Assembly: GCA_946699065.1 (NCBI GenBank)
Contig: CAMPDV010001467.1
Span: 45,190-109,189 of the forward strand
Reading direction: 5' to 3'
Source: Loxodes magnus
Lineage: Eukaryota > Ciliophora > Karyorelictea > Loxodida > Loxodidae
Length of the DNA stretch: 64,000 bases
Under the pieces are notes generated by a model. It was not told the origin of the DNA. It did no database searches and saw only the letters and a program-made list of their open reading frames with translations. Below are positions 1 through 12,839 of this stretch, in pieces (positions within the stretch are counted from its first letter, which is position 1; each line of letters begins with the position of its first letter). A program made the position numbers and the translations under genes.

Positions 1-123
1 TGTGACCACTCATGGTCTTACAGGTACCTGTCTTGACGTCCCATAGTCTCACCGTCTAATCATAACTTCCCGATACGATGAACTCTGAATTACTGGATAT
101 AGCCACAGATCATACCTAATAAG
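1..123 (-). repeat. First complete unit, used as the exemplar
   Basis: On the minus strand the codon for G1 is at 5-7 and H2 at 2-4. In this unit the residue-25 codon is TAG (56-58, in the context GSYD-stop-TV) and the residue-5 codon is TAG (116-118). The residue-7 codon is TGA (110-112). Conserved blocks, from high to low coordinate, are [31 protein letters not shown]. Plus-strand frames are closed: TGA or TAG occurs within the first 50 bases in each, so only the minus strand makes sense as protein. The unit is 43% G+C. Confidence 0.9.
20..31. repeat. 12-bp perfect palindrome present once per unit
   Basis: ACAGGTACCTGT is its own reverse complement and contains a KpnI-type GGTACC core. It codes for residues 34-37 (TGTC) of the blade on the minus strand. 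It recurs every 123 bp in nearly every unit. Exceptions seen are a synonymous TGT to TGC change that breaks only the outer pair (near 11823, 19939, 50455, 51183 and 62135) and one core change at 31506. A function in recombination or protein binding is not shown; codon constraint alone may explain it. Confidence 0.85.
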
Positions 124-1230
124 TGTGACCACTCATGGTCTTACAGGTACCTGTCTTGACGTCCCATAGTCTCACCGTATTATCTCTACTTCCCGATACG
201 ATGAACTCTGAATTACTGGATATAGCCACAGATCATACCTAATTTATGTGACCACTCATGGTCTTACAGGTACCTGTCTTGACGTCCCATAGTCTCACCG
301 TCTAATCATAACTTCCCGATACGATGAACTCTGAATTACTGGATATAGCCACAGATCATACCTAATAAGTGTGACCACTCATGGTCTTACAGGTACCTGT
401 CTTGACGTCCCATAGTCTCACCGTCTAATCATAACTTCCCGATACGATGAACTCTGAATTACTGGATATAGCCACAGCATATACCTAATTAGTGTGACCA
501 CTCATGGTCTTACAGGTACCTGTCTTGACGTCCCATAGTCTCACCGTATTATCTCTACTTCCCGATACGATGAACTCTGAATCACTGGATATAGCCAAAG
601 ATCATACAGAACTAGTGTGACCACAGATGGTCTTACAGGTACCTGTCTTGACGTCCCATAGTCTCACCGTCTAATCATAACTTCCCGATACGATGAACTC
701 TGAATTACTGGATATAGCCACAGATCATACCTAATTAGTGTGACCACTCATGGTCTTACAGGTACCTGTCTTGACGTCCCATAGTCTCACCGTCTAATCA
801 TAACTTCCCGATACGATGAACTCTGAATTACTGGATATAGCCACAGATCATACCTAATTAGTGTGACCACTCATGGTCTTACAGGTACCTGTCTTGACGT
901 CCCATAGTCTCACCGTCTAATCTACACTTCCCGATACGATGAACTCTGAATTACTGGATATAGCCACAGCATATACCTAATTAGTGTGACCACTCATGGT
1001 CTTACAGGTACCTGTCTTGACGTTCCATAGTCTCACCGTCGAATCATAACTTCCCGATACGATGAACTCTGAATTACTGGATATAGCCACAGATCATACC
1101 TAATTAGTGTGACCACTCATGGTCTTACAGGTACCTGTCTTGACGTCCCATAGTCTCACCGTCTAATCATAACTTCCCGATACGATGAACTCTGAATTAC
1201 TGGATATAGCCACAGATCATACCTAATTAG
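124..1230. repeat. Copy A of a 20-unit-offset duplication (9 units)
   Basis: The order of unit variants here, including the unique Ile3 form (tttatgtgacc at about 243) and the acagatgg unit at 616, repeats at 2583-3812. The offset is 2459 bp at the left and 2582 bp further right, so one extra unit was inserted in the second copy. Confidence 0.65.
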
Positions 1231-2452
1231 TGTGACCACTCATGGTCTTACAGGTACCTGTCTTGACGTCCCATAGTCTCACCGTCTAATCTACACTTCC
1301 CGATACGATGAACTCTGAATTACTGGATATAGCCACAGATCATACATAATTAGTGTGACCACTCATGGTCTTACAGGTACCTGTCTTGACGTCCCATAGT
1401 CTCACCGTCTAATCTACACTTCCCGATACGATGAACTCTGAATTACTGGATATAGCCACAGATCATACCTAATAAGTGTGACCACTCATGGTCTTACAGG
1501 TACCTGTCTTGACGTCCCATAGTCTCACCGTCTAATCTACACTTCCCGATACGATGAACTCTGAATTACTGGATATAGCCACAGATCATACCTAATTAGT
1601 GTGACCACTCATGGTCTTACAGGTACCTGTCTTGACGTCCCATAGTCTCACCGTATTATCTCTACTTCCCGATACGATGAACTCTGAATTACTGGATATA
1701 GCCACAGATCATACCTAATTAGTGTGACCACTCATGGTCTTACAGGTACCTGTCTTGACGTCCCATAGTCTCACCGTCTAATCATAACTTCCCGATACGA
1801 TGAACTCTGAATTACTGGATATAGCCACAGCATATACCTAATTTGTGTGACCACTCATGGTCTTACAGGTACCTGTCTTGACGTCCCATAGTCTCACCGT
1901 ATTATCTCTACTTCCCGATACGATGAACTCTGAATTAATGGATATAGCCACAGATCATACCTAATTTGTGTGACCACTCATGGTCTTACAGGTACCTGTC
2001 TTGACGTCCCATAGTCTCACCGTCGAATCTACACTTCCCGATACGATGAACTCTGAATTACTGGATATAGCCACAGATCATACCTAATAAGTGTGACCAC
2101 TCATGGTCTTACAGGTACCTGTCTTGACGTCCCATAGTCTCACCGTATTATCTCTACTTCCCGATACGATGAACTCTGAATTACTGGATATAGCCACAGC
2201 ATATACCTAATTAGTGTGACCACTCATGGTCTTACAGGTACCTGTCTTGACGTCCCATAGTCTCACCGTCTAATCATAACTTCCCGATACGATGAACTCT
2301 GAATTACTGGATATAGCCACAGCATATACCTAATTAGTGTGACCACTCATGGTCTTACAGGTACCTGTCTTGACGTCCCATAGTCTCACCGTATTATCTC
2401 TACTTCCCGATACGATGAACTCTGAATTACTGGATATAGCCACAGCATATAC

Positions 2453-4742
2453 TAATTTGTGTGACCACTCATGGTCTTACAGGTACCTGTCTTGACGTCC
2501 CATAGTCTCACCGTCTAATCATAACTTCCCGATACGATGAACTCTGAATTACTGGATATAGCCACAGCATATACCTAATTAGTGTGACCACTCATGGTCT
2601 TACAGGTACCTGTCTTGACGTCCCATAGTCTCACCGTATTATCTCTACTTCCCGATACGATGAACTCTGAATTACTGGATATAGCCACAGATCATACCTA
2701 ATTTATGTGACCACTCATGGTCTTACAGGTACCTGTCTTGACGTCCCATAGTCTCACCGTCTAATCATAACTTCCCGATACGATGAACTCTGAATTACTG
2801 GATATAGCCACAGATCATACCTAATAAGTGTGACCACTCATGGTCTTACAGGTACCTGTCTTGACGTCCCATAGTCTCACCGTCTAATCATAACTTCCCG
2901 ATACGATGAACTCTGAATTACTGGATATAGCCACAGCATATACCTAATTAGTGTGACCACTCATGGTCTTACAGGTACCTGTCTTGACGTCCCATAGTCT
3001 CACCGTATTATCTCTACTTCCCGATACGATGAACTCTGAATTACTGGATATAGCCACAGCATATACCTAATTAGTGTGACCACTCATGGTCTTACAGGTA
3101 CCTGTCTTGACGTCCCATAGTCTCACCGTCTAATCTACACTTCCCGATACGATGAACTCTGAATCACTGGATATAGCCAAAGATCATACAGAACTAGTGT
3201 GACCACAGATGGTCTTACAGGTACCTGTCTTGACGTCCCATAGTCTCACCGTCTAATCATAACTTCCCGATACGATGAACTCTGAATTACTGGATATAGC
3301 CACAGATCATACCTAATTAGTGTGACCACTCATGGTCTTACAGGTACCTGTCTTGACGTCCCATAGTCTCACCGTCTAATCATAACTTCCCGATACGATG
3401 AACTCTGAATTACTGGATATAGCCACAGATCATACCTAATTAGTGTGACCACTCATGGTCTTACAGGTACCTGTCTTGACGTCCCATAGTCTCACCGTCT
3501 AATCTACACTTCCCGATACGATGAACTCTGAATTACTGGATATAGCCACAGCATATACCTAATTAGTGTGACCACTCATGGTCTTACAGGTACCTGTCTT
3601 GACGTTCCATAGTCTCACCGTCGAATCATAACTTCCCGATACGATGAACTCTGAATTACTGGATATAGCCACAGATCATACCTAATTAGTGTGACCACTC
3701 ATGGTCTTACAGGTACCTGTCTTGACGTCCCATAGTCTCACCGTCTAATCATAACTTCCCGATACGATGAACTCTGAATTACTGGATATAGCCACAGATC
3801 ATACCTAATAAGTGTGACCACTCATGGTCTTACAGGTACCTGTCTTGACGTTCCATAGTCTCACCGTCTAATCTACACTTCCCGATACGATGAACTCTGA
3901 ATTACTGGATATAGCCACAGATCATACCTAATAAGTGTGACCACTCATGGTCTTACAGGTACCTGTCTTGACGTCCCATAGTCTCACCGTATTATCTCTA
4001 CTTCCCGATACGATGAACTCTGAATTACTGGATATAGCCACAGATCATACCTAATTAGTGTGACCACTCATGGTCTTACAGGTACCTGTCTTGACGTCCC
4101 ATAGTCTCACCGTATTATCTCTACTTCCCGATACGATGAACTCTGAATTACTGGATATAGCCACAGATCATACATAATAAGTGTGACCACTCATGGTCTT
4201 ACAGGTACCTGTCTTGACGTCCCATAGTCTCACCGTCTAATCTACACTTCCCGATACGATGAACTCTGAATTACTGGATATAGCCACAGCATATACCTAA
4301 TTAGTGTGACCACTCATGGTCTTACAGGTACCTGTCTTGACGTCCCATAGTCTCACCGTATTATCTCTACTTCCCGATACGATGAACTCTGAATTACTGG
4401 ATATAGCCACAGCATATACCTAATTAGTGTGACCACTCATGGTCTTACAGGTACCTGTCTTGACGTCCCATAGTCTCACCGTCTAATCATAACTTCCCGA
4501 TACGATGAACTCTGAATTACTGGATATAGCCACAGCATATACCTAATTAGTGTGACCACTCATGGTCTTACAGGTACCTGTCTTGACGTCCCATAGTCTC
4601 ACCGTCTAATCATAACTTCCCGATACGATGAACTCTGAATTACTGGATATAGCCACAGATCATACCTAATTAGTGTGACCACTCATGGTCTTACAGGTAC
4701 CTGTCTTGACGTTCCATAGTCTCACCGTCTAATCATAACTTC
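2453..4742 (-). pseudogene. WD40 frame block 2, about 19 units
   Basis: Bounded by the 1-bp deletion at 2452 and by another at about 4742, where ccc became cc within the codons for S20-G21. The first ten units largely repeat those of block 1 (see the 20-unit duplication). Confidence 0.55.
2583..3812. repeat. Copy B of the 124-1230 segment (10 units)
   Basis: Matches copy A unit by unit, with one added Arg23/Asn25 unit near 2950-3080 and one unit changed from Arg/Asn to Val/TAG. Confidence 0.65.
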
Positions 4743-7700
4743 CGATACGATGAACTCTGAATTACTGGATATAGCCACAGCATATACCTAATTAGTGTGA
4801 CCACTCATGATTTTACAGGTACCTGTCTTGACGTCCCATAGTCTCACCGTCGAATCTACACTTCCCGATACGATGAACTCTGAATTACTGGATATAGCCA
4901 CAGCATATACCTAATTAGTGTGACCACTCATGGTCTTACAGGTACCTGTCTTGACGTCCCATAGTCTCACCGTATTATCTCTACTTCCCGATACGATGAA
5001 CTCTGAATTACTGGATATAGCCACAGCATATACCTAATTAGTGTGACCACTCATGGTCTTACAGGTACCTGTCTTGACGTCCCATAGTCTCACCGTATTA
5101 TCTCTACTTCCCGATACGATGAACTCTGAATTACTGGATATAGCCACAGCATATACCTAATTAGTGTGACCACTCATGGTCTTACAGGTACCTGTCTTGA
5201 CGTCCCATAGTCTCACCGTATTATCTCTACTTCCCGATACGATGAACTCTGAATTACTGGATATAGCCACAGATCATACCTAATTTGTGTGACCACTCAT
5301 GGTCTTACAGGTACCTGTCTTGACGTCCCATAGTCTCACCGTCTAATCATAACTTCCCGATACGATGAACTCTGAATTACTGGATATAGCCAAAGATCAT
5401 ACAGAACTAGTGTGACCACTCATGGTCTTACAGGTACCTGTCTTGACGTCCCATAGTCTCACCGTATTATCTCTACTTCCCGATACGATGAACTCTGAAT
5501 TACTGGATATAGCCACAGATCATACCTAATTTGTGTGACCACTCATGGTCTTACAGGTACCTGTCTTGACGTCCCATAGTCTCACCGTCTAATCATAACT
5601 TCCCGATACGATGAACTCTGAATTACTGGATATAGCCACAGATCATACCTAATTAGTGTGACCACTCATGGTCTTACAGGTACCTGTCTTGACGTCCCAT
5701 AGTCTCACCGTCTAATCATAACTTCCCGATACGATGAACTCTGAATTACTGGATATAGCCACAGATCATACCTAATTAGTGTGACCACTCATGGTCTTAC
5801 AGGTACCTGTCTTGACGTTCATTAGTCTCACCGTCTAATCATAACTTCCCGATACGATGAACTCTGAATTACTGGATATAGCCACAGATCATACCTAATT
5901 AGTGTGACCACTCATGGTCTTACAGGTACCTGTCTTGACGTCCCATAGTCTCACCGTCTAATCATAACTTCCCGATACGATGAACTCTGAATTACTGGAT
6001 ATAGCCACAGCATATACCTAATTAGTGTGACCACTCATGGTCTTACAGGTACCTGTCTTGACGTCCCATAGTCTCACCGTATTATCTCTACTTCCCGATA
6101 CGATGAACTCTGAATTACTGGATATAGCCACAGCATATACCTAATTAGTGTGACCACTCATGGTCTTACAGGTACCTGTCTTGACGTCCCATAGTCTCAC
6201 CGTCTAATCATAACTTCCCGATACGATGAACTCTGAATTACTGGATATAGCCACAGCATATACCTAATTAGTGTGACCACTCATGGTCTTACAGGTACCT
6301 GTCTTGACGTCCCATAGTCTCACCGTCTAATCATAACTTCCCGATACGATGAACTCTGAATTACTGGATATAGCCACAGATCATACATAATAAGTGTGAC
6401 CACTCATGGTCTTACAGGTACCTGTCTTGACGTCCCATAGTCTCACCGTCTAATCTACACTTCCCGATACGATGAACTCTGAATTACTGGATATAGCCAC
6501 AGATCATACCTAATTTGTGTGACCACTCATGGTCTTACAGGTACCTGTCTTGACGTCCCATAGTCTCACCGTCTAATCTACACTTCCCGATACGATGAAC
6601 TCTGAATTACTGGATATAGCCACAGCATATACCTAATTAGTGTGACCACTCATGGTCTTACAGGTACCTGTCTTGACGTCCCATAGTCTCACCGTCTAAT
6701 CATAACTTCCCGATACGATGAACTCTGAATTACTGGATATAGCCACAGCATATACCTAATTAGTGTGACCACTCATGGTCTTACAGGTACCTGTCTTGAC
6801 GTCCCATAGTCTCACCGTCTAATCATAACTTCCCGATACGATGAACTCTGAATTACTGGATATAGCCACAGATCATACCTAATTAGTGTGACCACTCATG
6901 GTCTTACAGGTACCTGTCTTGACGTCCCATAGTCTCACCGTCTAATCTACACTTCCCGATACGATGAACTCTGAATTACTGGATATAGCCACAGCACATA
7001 CATAACTAGTGTGACCACTCATGGTCTTACAGGTACCTGTCTTGACGTTCCATAGTCTCACCGTCTAATCTACACTTCCCGATACGATGAACTCTGAATT
7101 ACTGGATATAGCCACAGAACATACATAATTTGTGTGACCACTCATGGTCTTACAGGTACCTGTCTTGACGTCCCATAGTCTCACCGTCTAATCATAACTT
7201 CCCGATACGATGAACTCTGAATTACTGGATATAGCCACAGATCATACCTAATTAGTGTGACCACTCATGGTCTTACAGGTACCTGTCTTGACGTCCCATA
7301 GTCTCACCGTCTAATCTACACTTCCCGATACGATGAACTCTGAATTACTGGATATAGCCACAGCACATACATAACTAGTGTGACCACTCATGGTCTTACA
7401 GGTACCTGTCTTGACGTTCCATAGTCTCACCGTCTAATCTACACTTCCCGATACGATGAACTCTGAATTACTGGATATAGCCACAGAACATACATAATTT
7501 GTGTGACCACTCATGGTCTTACAGGTACCTGTCTTGACGTCCCATAGTCTCACCGTCTAATCTACACTTCCCGATACGATGAACTCTGAATTACTGGATA
7601 TAGCCACAGATCATACCTAATTTGTGTGACCACTCATGGTCTTACAGGTACCTGTCTTGACGTCCCATAGTCTCACCGTCTAATCATAACTTCCCGATAC

Positions 7701-7862
7701 GATGAACTCTGAATTACTGGATATAGCCACAGATCATACATAATTAGTGTGACCACTCATGGTCTTACAGGTACCTGTCTTGACGTCCCATAGTCTCACC
7801 GTATTATCTCTACTTCCCGATACGATGAACTCTGAATTACTGGATATAGCCACAGCATATAC
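4743..7862 (-). pseudogene. WD40 frame block 3, about 25 units
   Basis: The frame is maintained from 4743 to the linker deletion at 7862. It contains one W30M/D31N blade (about 5817-5824) and a local 3-unit duplication at 6.9-7.6 kb. Most units keep TAG at residue 25. Confidence 0.55.
6889..7626. repeat. 3-unit duplication (2 x 369 bp)
   Basis: The distinctive linker cacatacataactag appears at 6995 and 7364, 369 bp apart, each followed by a gttcc unit and an aacatacataat linker. Confidence 0.65.
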
Positions 7863-8353
7863 TAATTTGTGTGACCACTCATGGTCTTACAGGTACCTGT
7901 CTTGACGTCCCATAGTCTCACCGTCGAATCATAACTTCCCGATACGATGAACTCTGAATTACTGGATATAGCCACAGATCATACCTAATTTGTGTGACCA
8001 CTCATGGTCTTACAGGTACCTGTCTTGACGTCCCATAGTCTCACCGTCGAATCTACACTTCCCGATACGATGAACTCTGAATTACTGGATATAGCCACAG
8101 AACATACATAATTAGTGTGACCACTCATGGTCTTACAGGTACCTGTCTTGACGTCCCATAGTCTCACCGTATTATCTCTACTTCCCGATACGATGAACTC
8201 TGAATTACTGGATATAGCCAAAGATCATACAGAACTAGTGTGACCACAGATGGTCTTACAGGTACCTGTCTTGACGTCCCATAGTCTCACCGTCTAATCT
8301 ACACTTCCCGATACGATGAACTCTGAATTACTGGATATAGCCACAGCATATAC
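7863..8353 (-). pseudogene. WD40 frame block 4, 4 units
   Basis: A short block between two copies of the same linker deletion (7862 and 8353), 491 bp apart, i.e. four units less one base. It includes a two-blade stretch free of stops (7985-8221). Confidence 0.5.
7985..8221 (-). pseudogene. Stop-free two-blade WD40 segment
   Basis: 78 codons between TGA (residue 7) upstream and TAG (residue 5) at 7985-7987. Blade forms are Arg23/Asn25 then Val23/Ser25, with Tyr5 and Cys7 (TGT) between them. The first possible start is TTG, not ATG, so it is a gap between stops rather than a convincing gene. Confidence 0.45.
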
Positions 8354-8721
8354 TAATTTGTGTGACCACTCATGGTCTTACAGGTACCTGTCTTGACGTC
8401 CCATAGTCTCACCGTCGAATCATAACTTCCCGATACGATGAACTCTGAATTACTGGATATAGCCACAGATCATACCTAATTTGTGTGACCACTCATGGTC
8501 TTACAGGTACCTGTCTTGACGTCCCATAGTCTCACCGTCTAATCATAACTTCCCGATACGATGAACTCTGAATTACTGGATATAGCCACAGATCATACAT
8601 AATTAGTGTGACCACTCATGGTCTTACAGGTACCTGTCTTGACGTCCCATAGTCTCACCGTATTATCTCTACTTCCCGATACGATGAACTCTGAATTACT
8701 GGATATAGCCACAGCATATAC
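8354..8721 (-). pseudogene. WD40 frame block 5, 3 units
   Basis: 368 bp (three units less one base) between linker deletions at 8353 and 8721. The same pair of deletions reappears 8116 bp downstream at 16469 and 16837, marking the large duplication. Confidence 0.5.
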
Positions 8722-8843
8722 TAATTTGTGTGACCACTCATGGTCTTACAGGTACCTGTCTTGACGTCCCATAGTCTCACCGTCGAATCATAACTTCCCG
8801 ATACGATGAACTCTGAATTACTGGATATAGCCACAGATCATAC

Positions 8844-9080
8844 CTAATTTGTGTGACCACTCATGGTCTTACAGGTACCTGTCTTGACGTCCCATAGTCT
8901 CACCGTCGAATCTACACTTCCCGATACGATGAACTCTGAATTACTGGATATAGCCACAGAACATACATAATTAGTGTGACCACTCATGGTCTTACAGGTA
9001 CCTGTCTTGACGTCCCATAGTCTCACCGTATTATCTCTACTTCCCGATACGATGAACTCTGAATTACTGGATATAGCCAA
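8844..9080 (-). pseudogene. Stop-free two-blade segment, copy of 7985-8221
   Basis: Same 78-residue peptide as the segment 859 bp to its left (seven units less two bases), so it is a local duplicate. Confidence 0.45.
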
Positions 9081-9704
9081 AGATCATACAGAACTAGTGT
9101 GACCACAGATGGTCTTACAGGTACCTGTCTTGACGTCCCATAGTCTCACCGTCTAATCTACACTTCCCGATACGATGAACTCTGAATTACTGGATATAGC
9201 CACAGCATATACCTAATTAGTGTGACCACTCATGGTCTTACAGGTACCTGTCTTGACGTTCCATAGTCTCACCGTCTAATCATAACTTCCCGATACGATG
9301 AACTCTGAATTACTGGATATAGCCACAGATCATACCTAATTTGTGTGACCACTCATGGTCTTACAGGTACCTGTCTTGACGTCCCATAGTCTCACCGTCT
9401 AATCATAACTTCCCGATACGATGAACTCTGAATTACTGGATATAGCCACAGATCATACATAATTAGTGTGACCACTCATGGTCTTACAGGTACCTGTCTT
9501 GACGTCCCATAGTCTCACCGTATTATCTCTACTTCCCGATACGATGAACTCTGAATTACTGGATATAGCCACAGATCATACCTAATAAGTGTGACCACTC
9601 ATGGTCTTACAGGTACCTGTCTTGACGTCCCATAGTCTCACCGTCTAATCATAACTTCCCGATACGATGAACTCTGAATTACTGGATATAGCCACAGATC
9701 ATAC

Positions 9705-9887
9705 CTAATAAGTGTGACCACTCATGGTCTTACAGGTACCTGTCTTGACGTCCCATAGTCTCACCGTCGAATCTACACTTCCCGATACGATGAACTCTGA
9801 ATTACTGGATATAGCCACAGAACATACATAATTAGTGTGACCACTCATGGTCTTACAGGTACCTGTCTTGACGTCCCATAGTCTCAC
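9705..9887 (-). pseudogene. Stop-free WD40 segment, about 1.5 blades
   Basis: 60 codons from just after a TAG at residue 25 to TAG at residue 5. Ends GHTY because residue 4 is Tyr here. The middle linker has Tyr5-Val-Cys7. Confidence 0.4.
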
Positions 9888-10319
9888 CGTCTAATCTACA
9901 CTTCCCGATACGATGAACTCTGAATTACTGGATATAGCCACAGCATATACCTAATTAGTGTGACCACTCATGGTCTTACAGGTACCTGTCTTGACGTTCC
10001 ATAGTCTCACCGTCGAATCATAACTTCCCGATACGATGAACTCTGAATTACTGGATATAGCCACAGATCATACCTAATTTGTGTGACCACTCATAATCTT
10101 ACAGGTACCTGTCTTGACGTTCATTAGTCTCACCGTCTAATCATAACTTCCCGATACGATGAACTCTGAATTACTGGATATAGCCACAGAACATACATAA
10201 TTAGTGTGACCACTCATGGTCTTACAGGTACCTGTCTTGACGTCCCATAGTCTCACCGTATTATCTCTACTTCCCGATACGATGAACTCTGAATTACTGG
10301 ATATAGCCACAGATCATAC

Positions 10320-10556
10320 CTAATAAGTGTGACCACTCATGGTCTTACAGGTACCTGTCTTGACGTCCCATAGTCTCACCGTCGAATCTACACTTCCCGA
10401 TACGATGAACTCTGAATTACTGGATATAGCCACAGAACATACATAATTAGTGTGACCACTCATGGTCTTACAGGTACCTGTCTTGACGTCCCATAGTCTC
10501 ACCGTATTATCTCTACTTCCCGATACGATGAACTCTGAATTACTGGATATAGCCAA
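10320..10556 (-). pseudogene. Stop-free two-blade WD40 segment
   Basis: Same blade pair as 7985-8221 but ending GHTY; a variant with Tyr at residue 4 next to the TAG. Confidence 0.45.
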
Positions 10557-12839
10557 AGATCATACAGAACTAGTGTGACCACAGATGGTCTTACAGGTAC
10601 CTGTCTTGACGTCCCATAGTCTCACCGTCTAATCTACACTTCCCGATACGATGAACTCTGAATTACTGGATATAGCCACAGCATATACCTAATTAGTGTG
10701 ACCACTCATGGTCTTACAGGTACCTGTCTTGACGTTCCATAGTCTCACCGTCTAATCATAACTTCCCGATACGATGAACTCTAAATCACTGGATATAGCC
10801 ACAGCATATACCTAATTAGTGTGACCACTCATGGTCTTACAGGTACCTGTCTTGACGTTCCATAGTCTCACCGTCTAATCATAACTTCCCGATACGATGA
10901 ACTCTGAATTACTGGATATAGCCACAGATCATACCTAATTTGTGTGACCACTCATAATCTTACAGGTACCTGTCTTGACGTTCATTAGTCTCACCGTCTA
11001 ATCTACACTTCCCGATACGATGAACTCTGAATTACTGGATATAGCCACAGAACATACATAATTTGTGTGACCACTCATGGTCTTACAGGTACCTGTCTTG
11101 ACGTCCCATAGTCTCACCGTATTATCTCTACTTCCCGATACGATGAACTCTGAATCACTGGATATAGCCAAAGATCATACAGAACTAGTGTGACCACAGA
11201 TGGTCTTACAGGTACCTGTCTTGACGTCCCATAGTCTCACCGTCTAATCTACACTTCCCGATACGATGAACTCTGAATTACTGGATATAGCCACAGCATA
11301 TACCTAATTAGTGTGACCACTCATGGTCTTACAGGTACCTGTCTTGACGTCCCATAGTCTCACCGTCTAATCTACACTTCCCGATACGATGAACTCTGAA
11401 TTACTGGATATAGCCACAGATCATACCTAATTAGTGTGACCACTCATGGTCTTACAGGTACCTGTCTTGACGTCCCATAGTCTCACCGTCTAATCATAAC
11501 TTCCCGATACGATGAACTCTGAATTACTGGATATAGCCACAGCATATACCTAATTAGTGTGACCACTCATGATTTTACAGGTACCTGTCTTGACGTCCCA
11601 TAGTCTCACCGTCGAATCTACACTTCCCGATACGATGAACTCTGAATTACTGGATATAGCCACAGATCATACATAATTAGTGTGACCACTCATGGTCTTA
11701 CAGGTACCTGTCTTGACGTCCCATAGTCTCACCGTATTATCTCTACTTCCCGATACGATGAACTCTGAATTACTGGATATAGCCACAGATCATACCTAAT
11801 AAGTGTGACCACTCATGGTCTTGCAGGTACCTGTCTTGACGTCCCATAGTCTCACCGTCTAATCATAACTTCCCGATACGATGAACTCTGAATTAATGGA
11901 TATAGCCACAGATCATACCTAATTTGTGTGACCACTCATGGTCTTACAGGTACCTGTCTTGACGTCCCATAGTCTCACCGTCTAATCATAACTTCCCGAT
12001 ACGATGAACTCTGAATTACTGGATATAGCCACAGATCATACCTAATAAGTGTGACCACTCATGGTCTTACAGGTACCTGTCTTGACGTCCCATAGTCTCA
12101 CCGTCGAATCTACACTTCCCGATACGATGAACTCTGAATTACTGGATATAGCCACAGCATATACCTAATTAGTGTGACCACTCATGGTCTTACAGGTACC
12201 TGTCTTGACGTCCCATAGTCTCACCGTCTAATCTACACTTCCCGATACGATGAACTCTGAATTACTGGATATAGCCACAGATCATACCTAATTAGTGTGA
12301 CCACTCATGGTCTTACAGGTACCTGTCTTGACGTCCCATAGTCTCACCGTATTATCTCTACTTCCCGATACGATGAACTCTGAATTACTGGATATAGCCA
12401 CAGATCATACCTAATTAGTGTGACCACTCATGGTCTTACAGGTACCTGTCTTGACGTCCCATAGTCTCACCGTATTATCTCTACTTCCCGATACGATGAA
12501 CTCTGAATTACTGGATATAGCCACAGCATATACCTAATTAGTGTGACCACTCATGGTCTTACAGGTACCTGTCTTGACGTCCCATAGTCTCACCGTCGAA
12601 TCATAACTTCCCGATACGATGAACTCTGAATTACTGGATATAGCCACAGATCATACCTAATTTGTGTGACCACTCATGGTCTTACAGGTACCTGTCTTGA
12701 CGTCCCATAGTCTCACCGTCTAATCATAACTTCCCGATACGATGAACTCTGAATTACTGGATATAGCCACAGATCATACCTAATTTGTGTGACCACTCAT
12801 GGTCTTACAGGTACCTGTCTTGACGTCCCATAGTCTCAC

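Larger units (their letters stand above)
1..2452 (-). pseudogene. WD40 frame block 1, about 20 units
   Basis: Units stay in one minus-strand frame (low end of codons = 2 modulo 3) up to a 1-bp deletion at 2452, where cc in the linker became c. Residue 23/25 pairs are mostly Tyr/TAG, Arg/Asn and Val/TAG. The unit at 124 has Ile at residue 3. The block is open at its left edge (window end), so its C-terminal limit is unknown. Confidence 0.6.

Noticed and set aside
31-41. CRE/bZIP-like sites (TTGACGTCC) repeated every unit as a regulatory array
   Set aside because: The bases are explained by the conserved codons for W-D-V-K-T; the palindromic CRE is incomplete and nothing else supports regulation.
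110-118. Selenocysteine (TGA) or pyrrolysine (TAG) insertion
   Set aside because: TGA does align with a Cys codon in other units, but hundreds of sites with no visible insertion element, plus TAG at Tyr/Ser/Asn sites, make this implausible.
110-121. Splice sites around TAG|GTATG in the linker, which would remove stops
   Set aside because: The minus strand reads TAGGTATGA, resembling an acceptor followed by a donor. There is no room for an intron in a 123-bp unit that is otherwise fully coding, and many units lack the motif.
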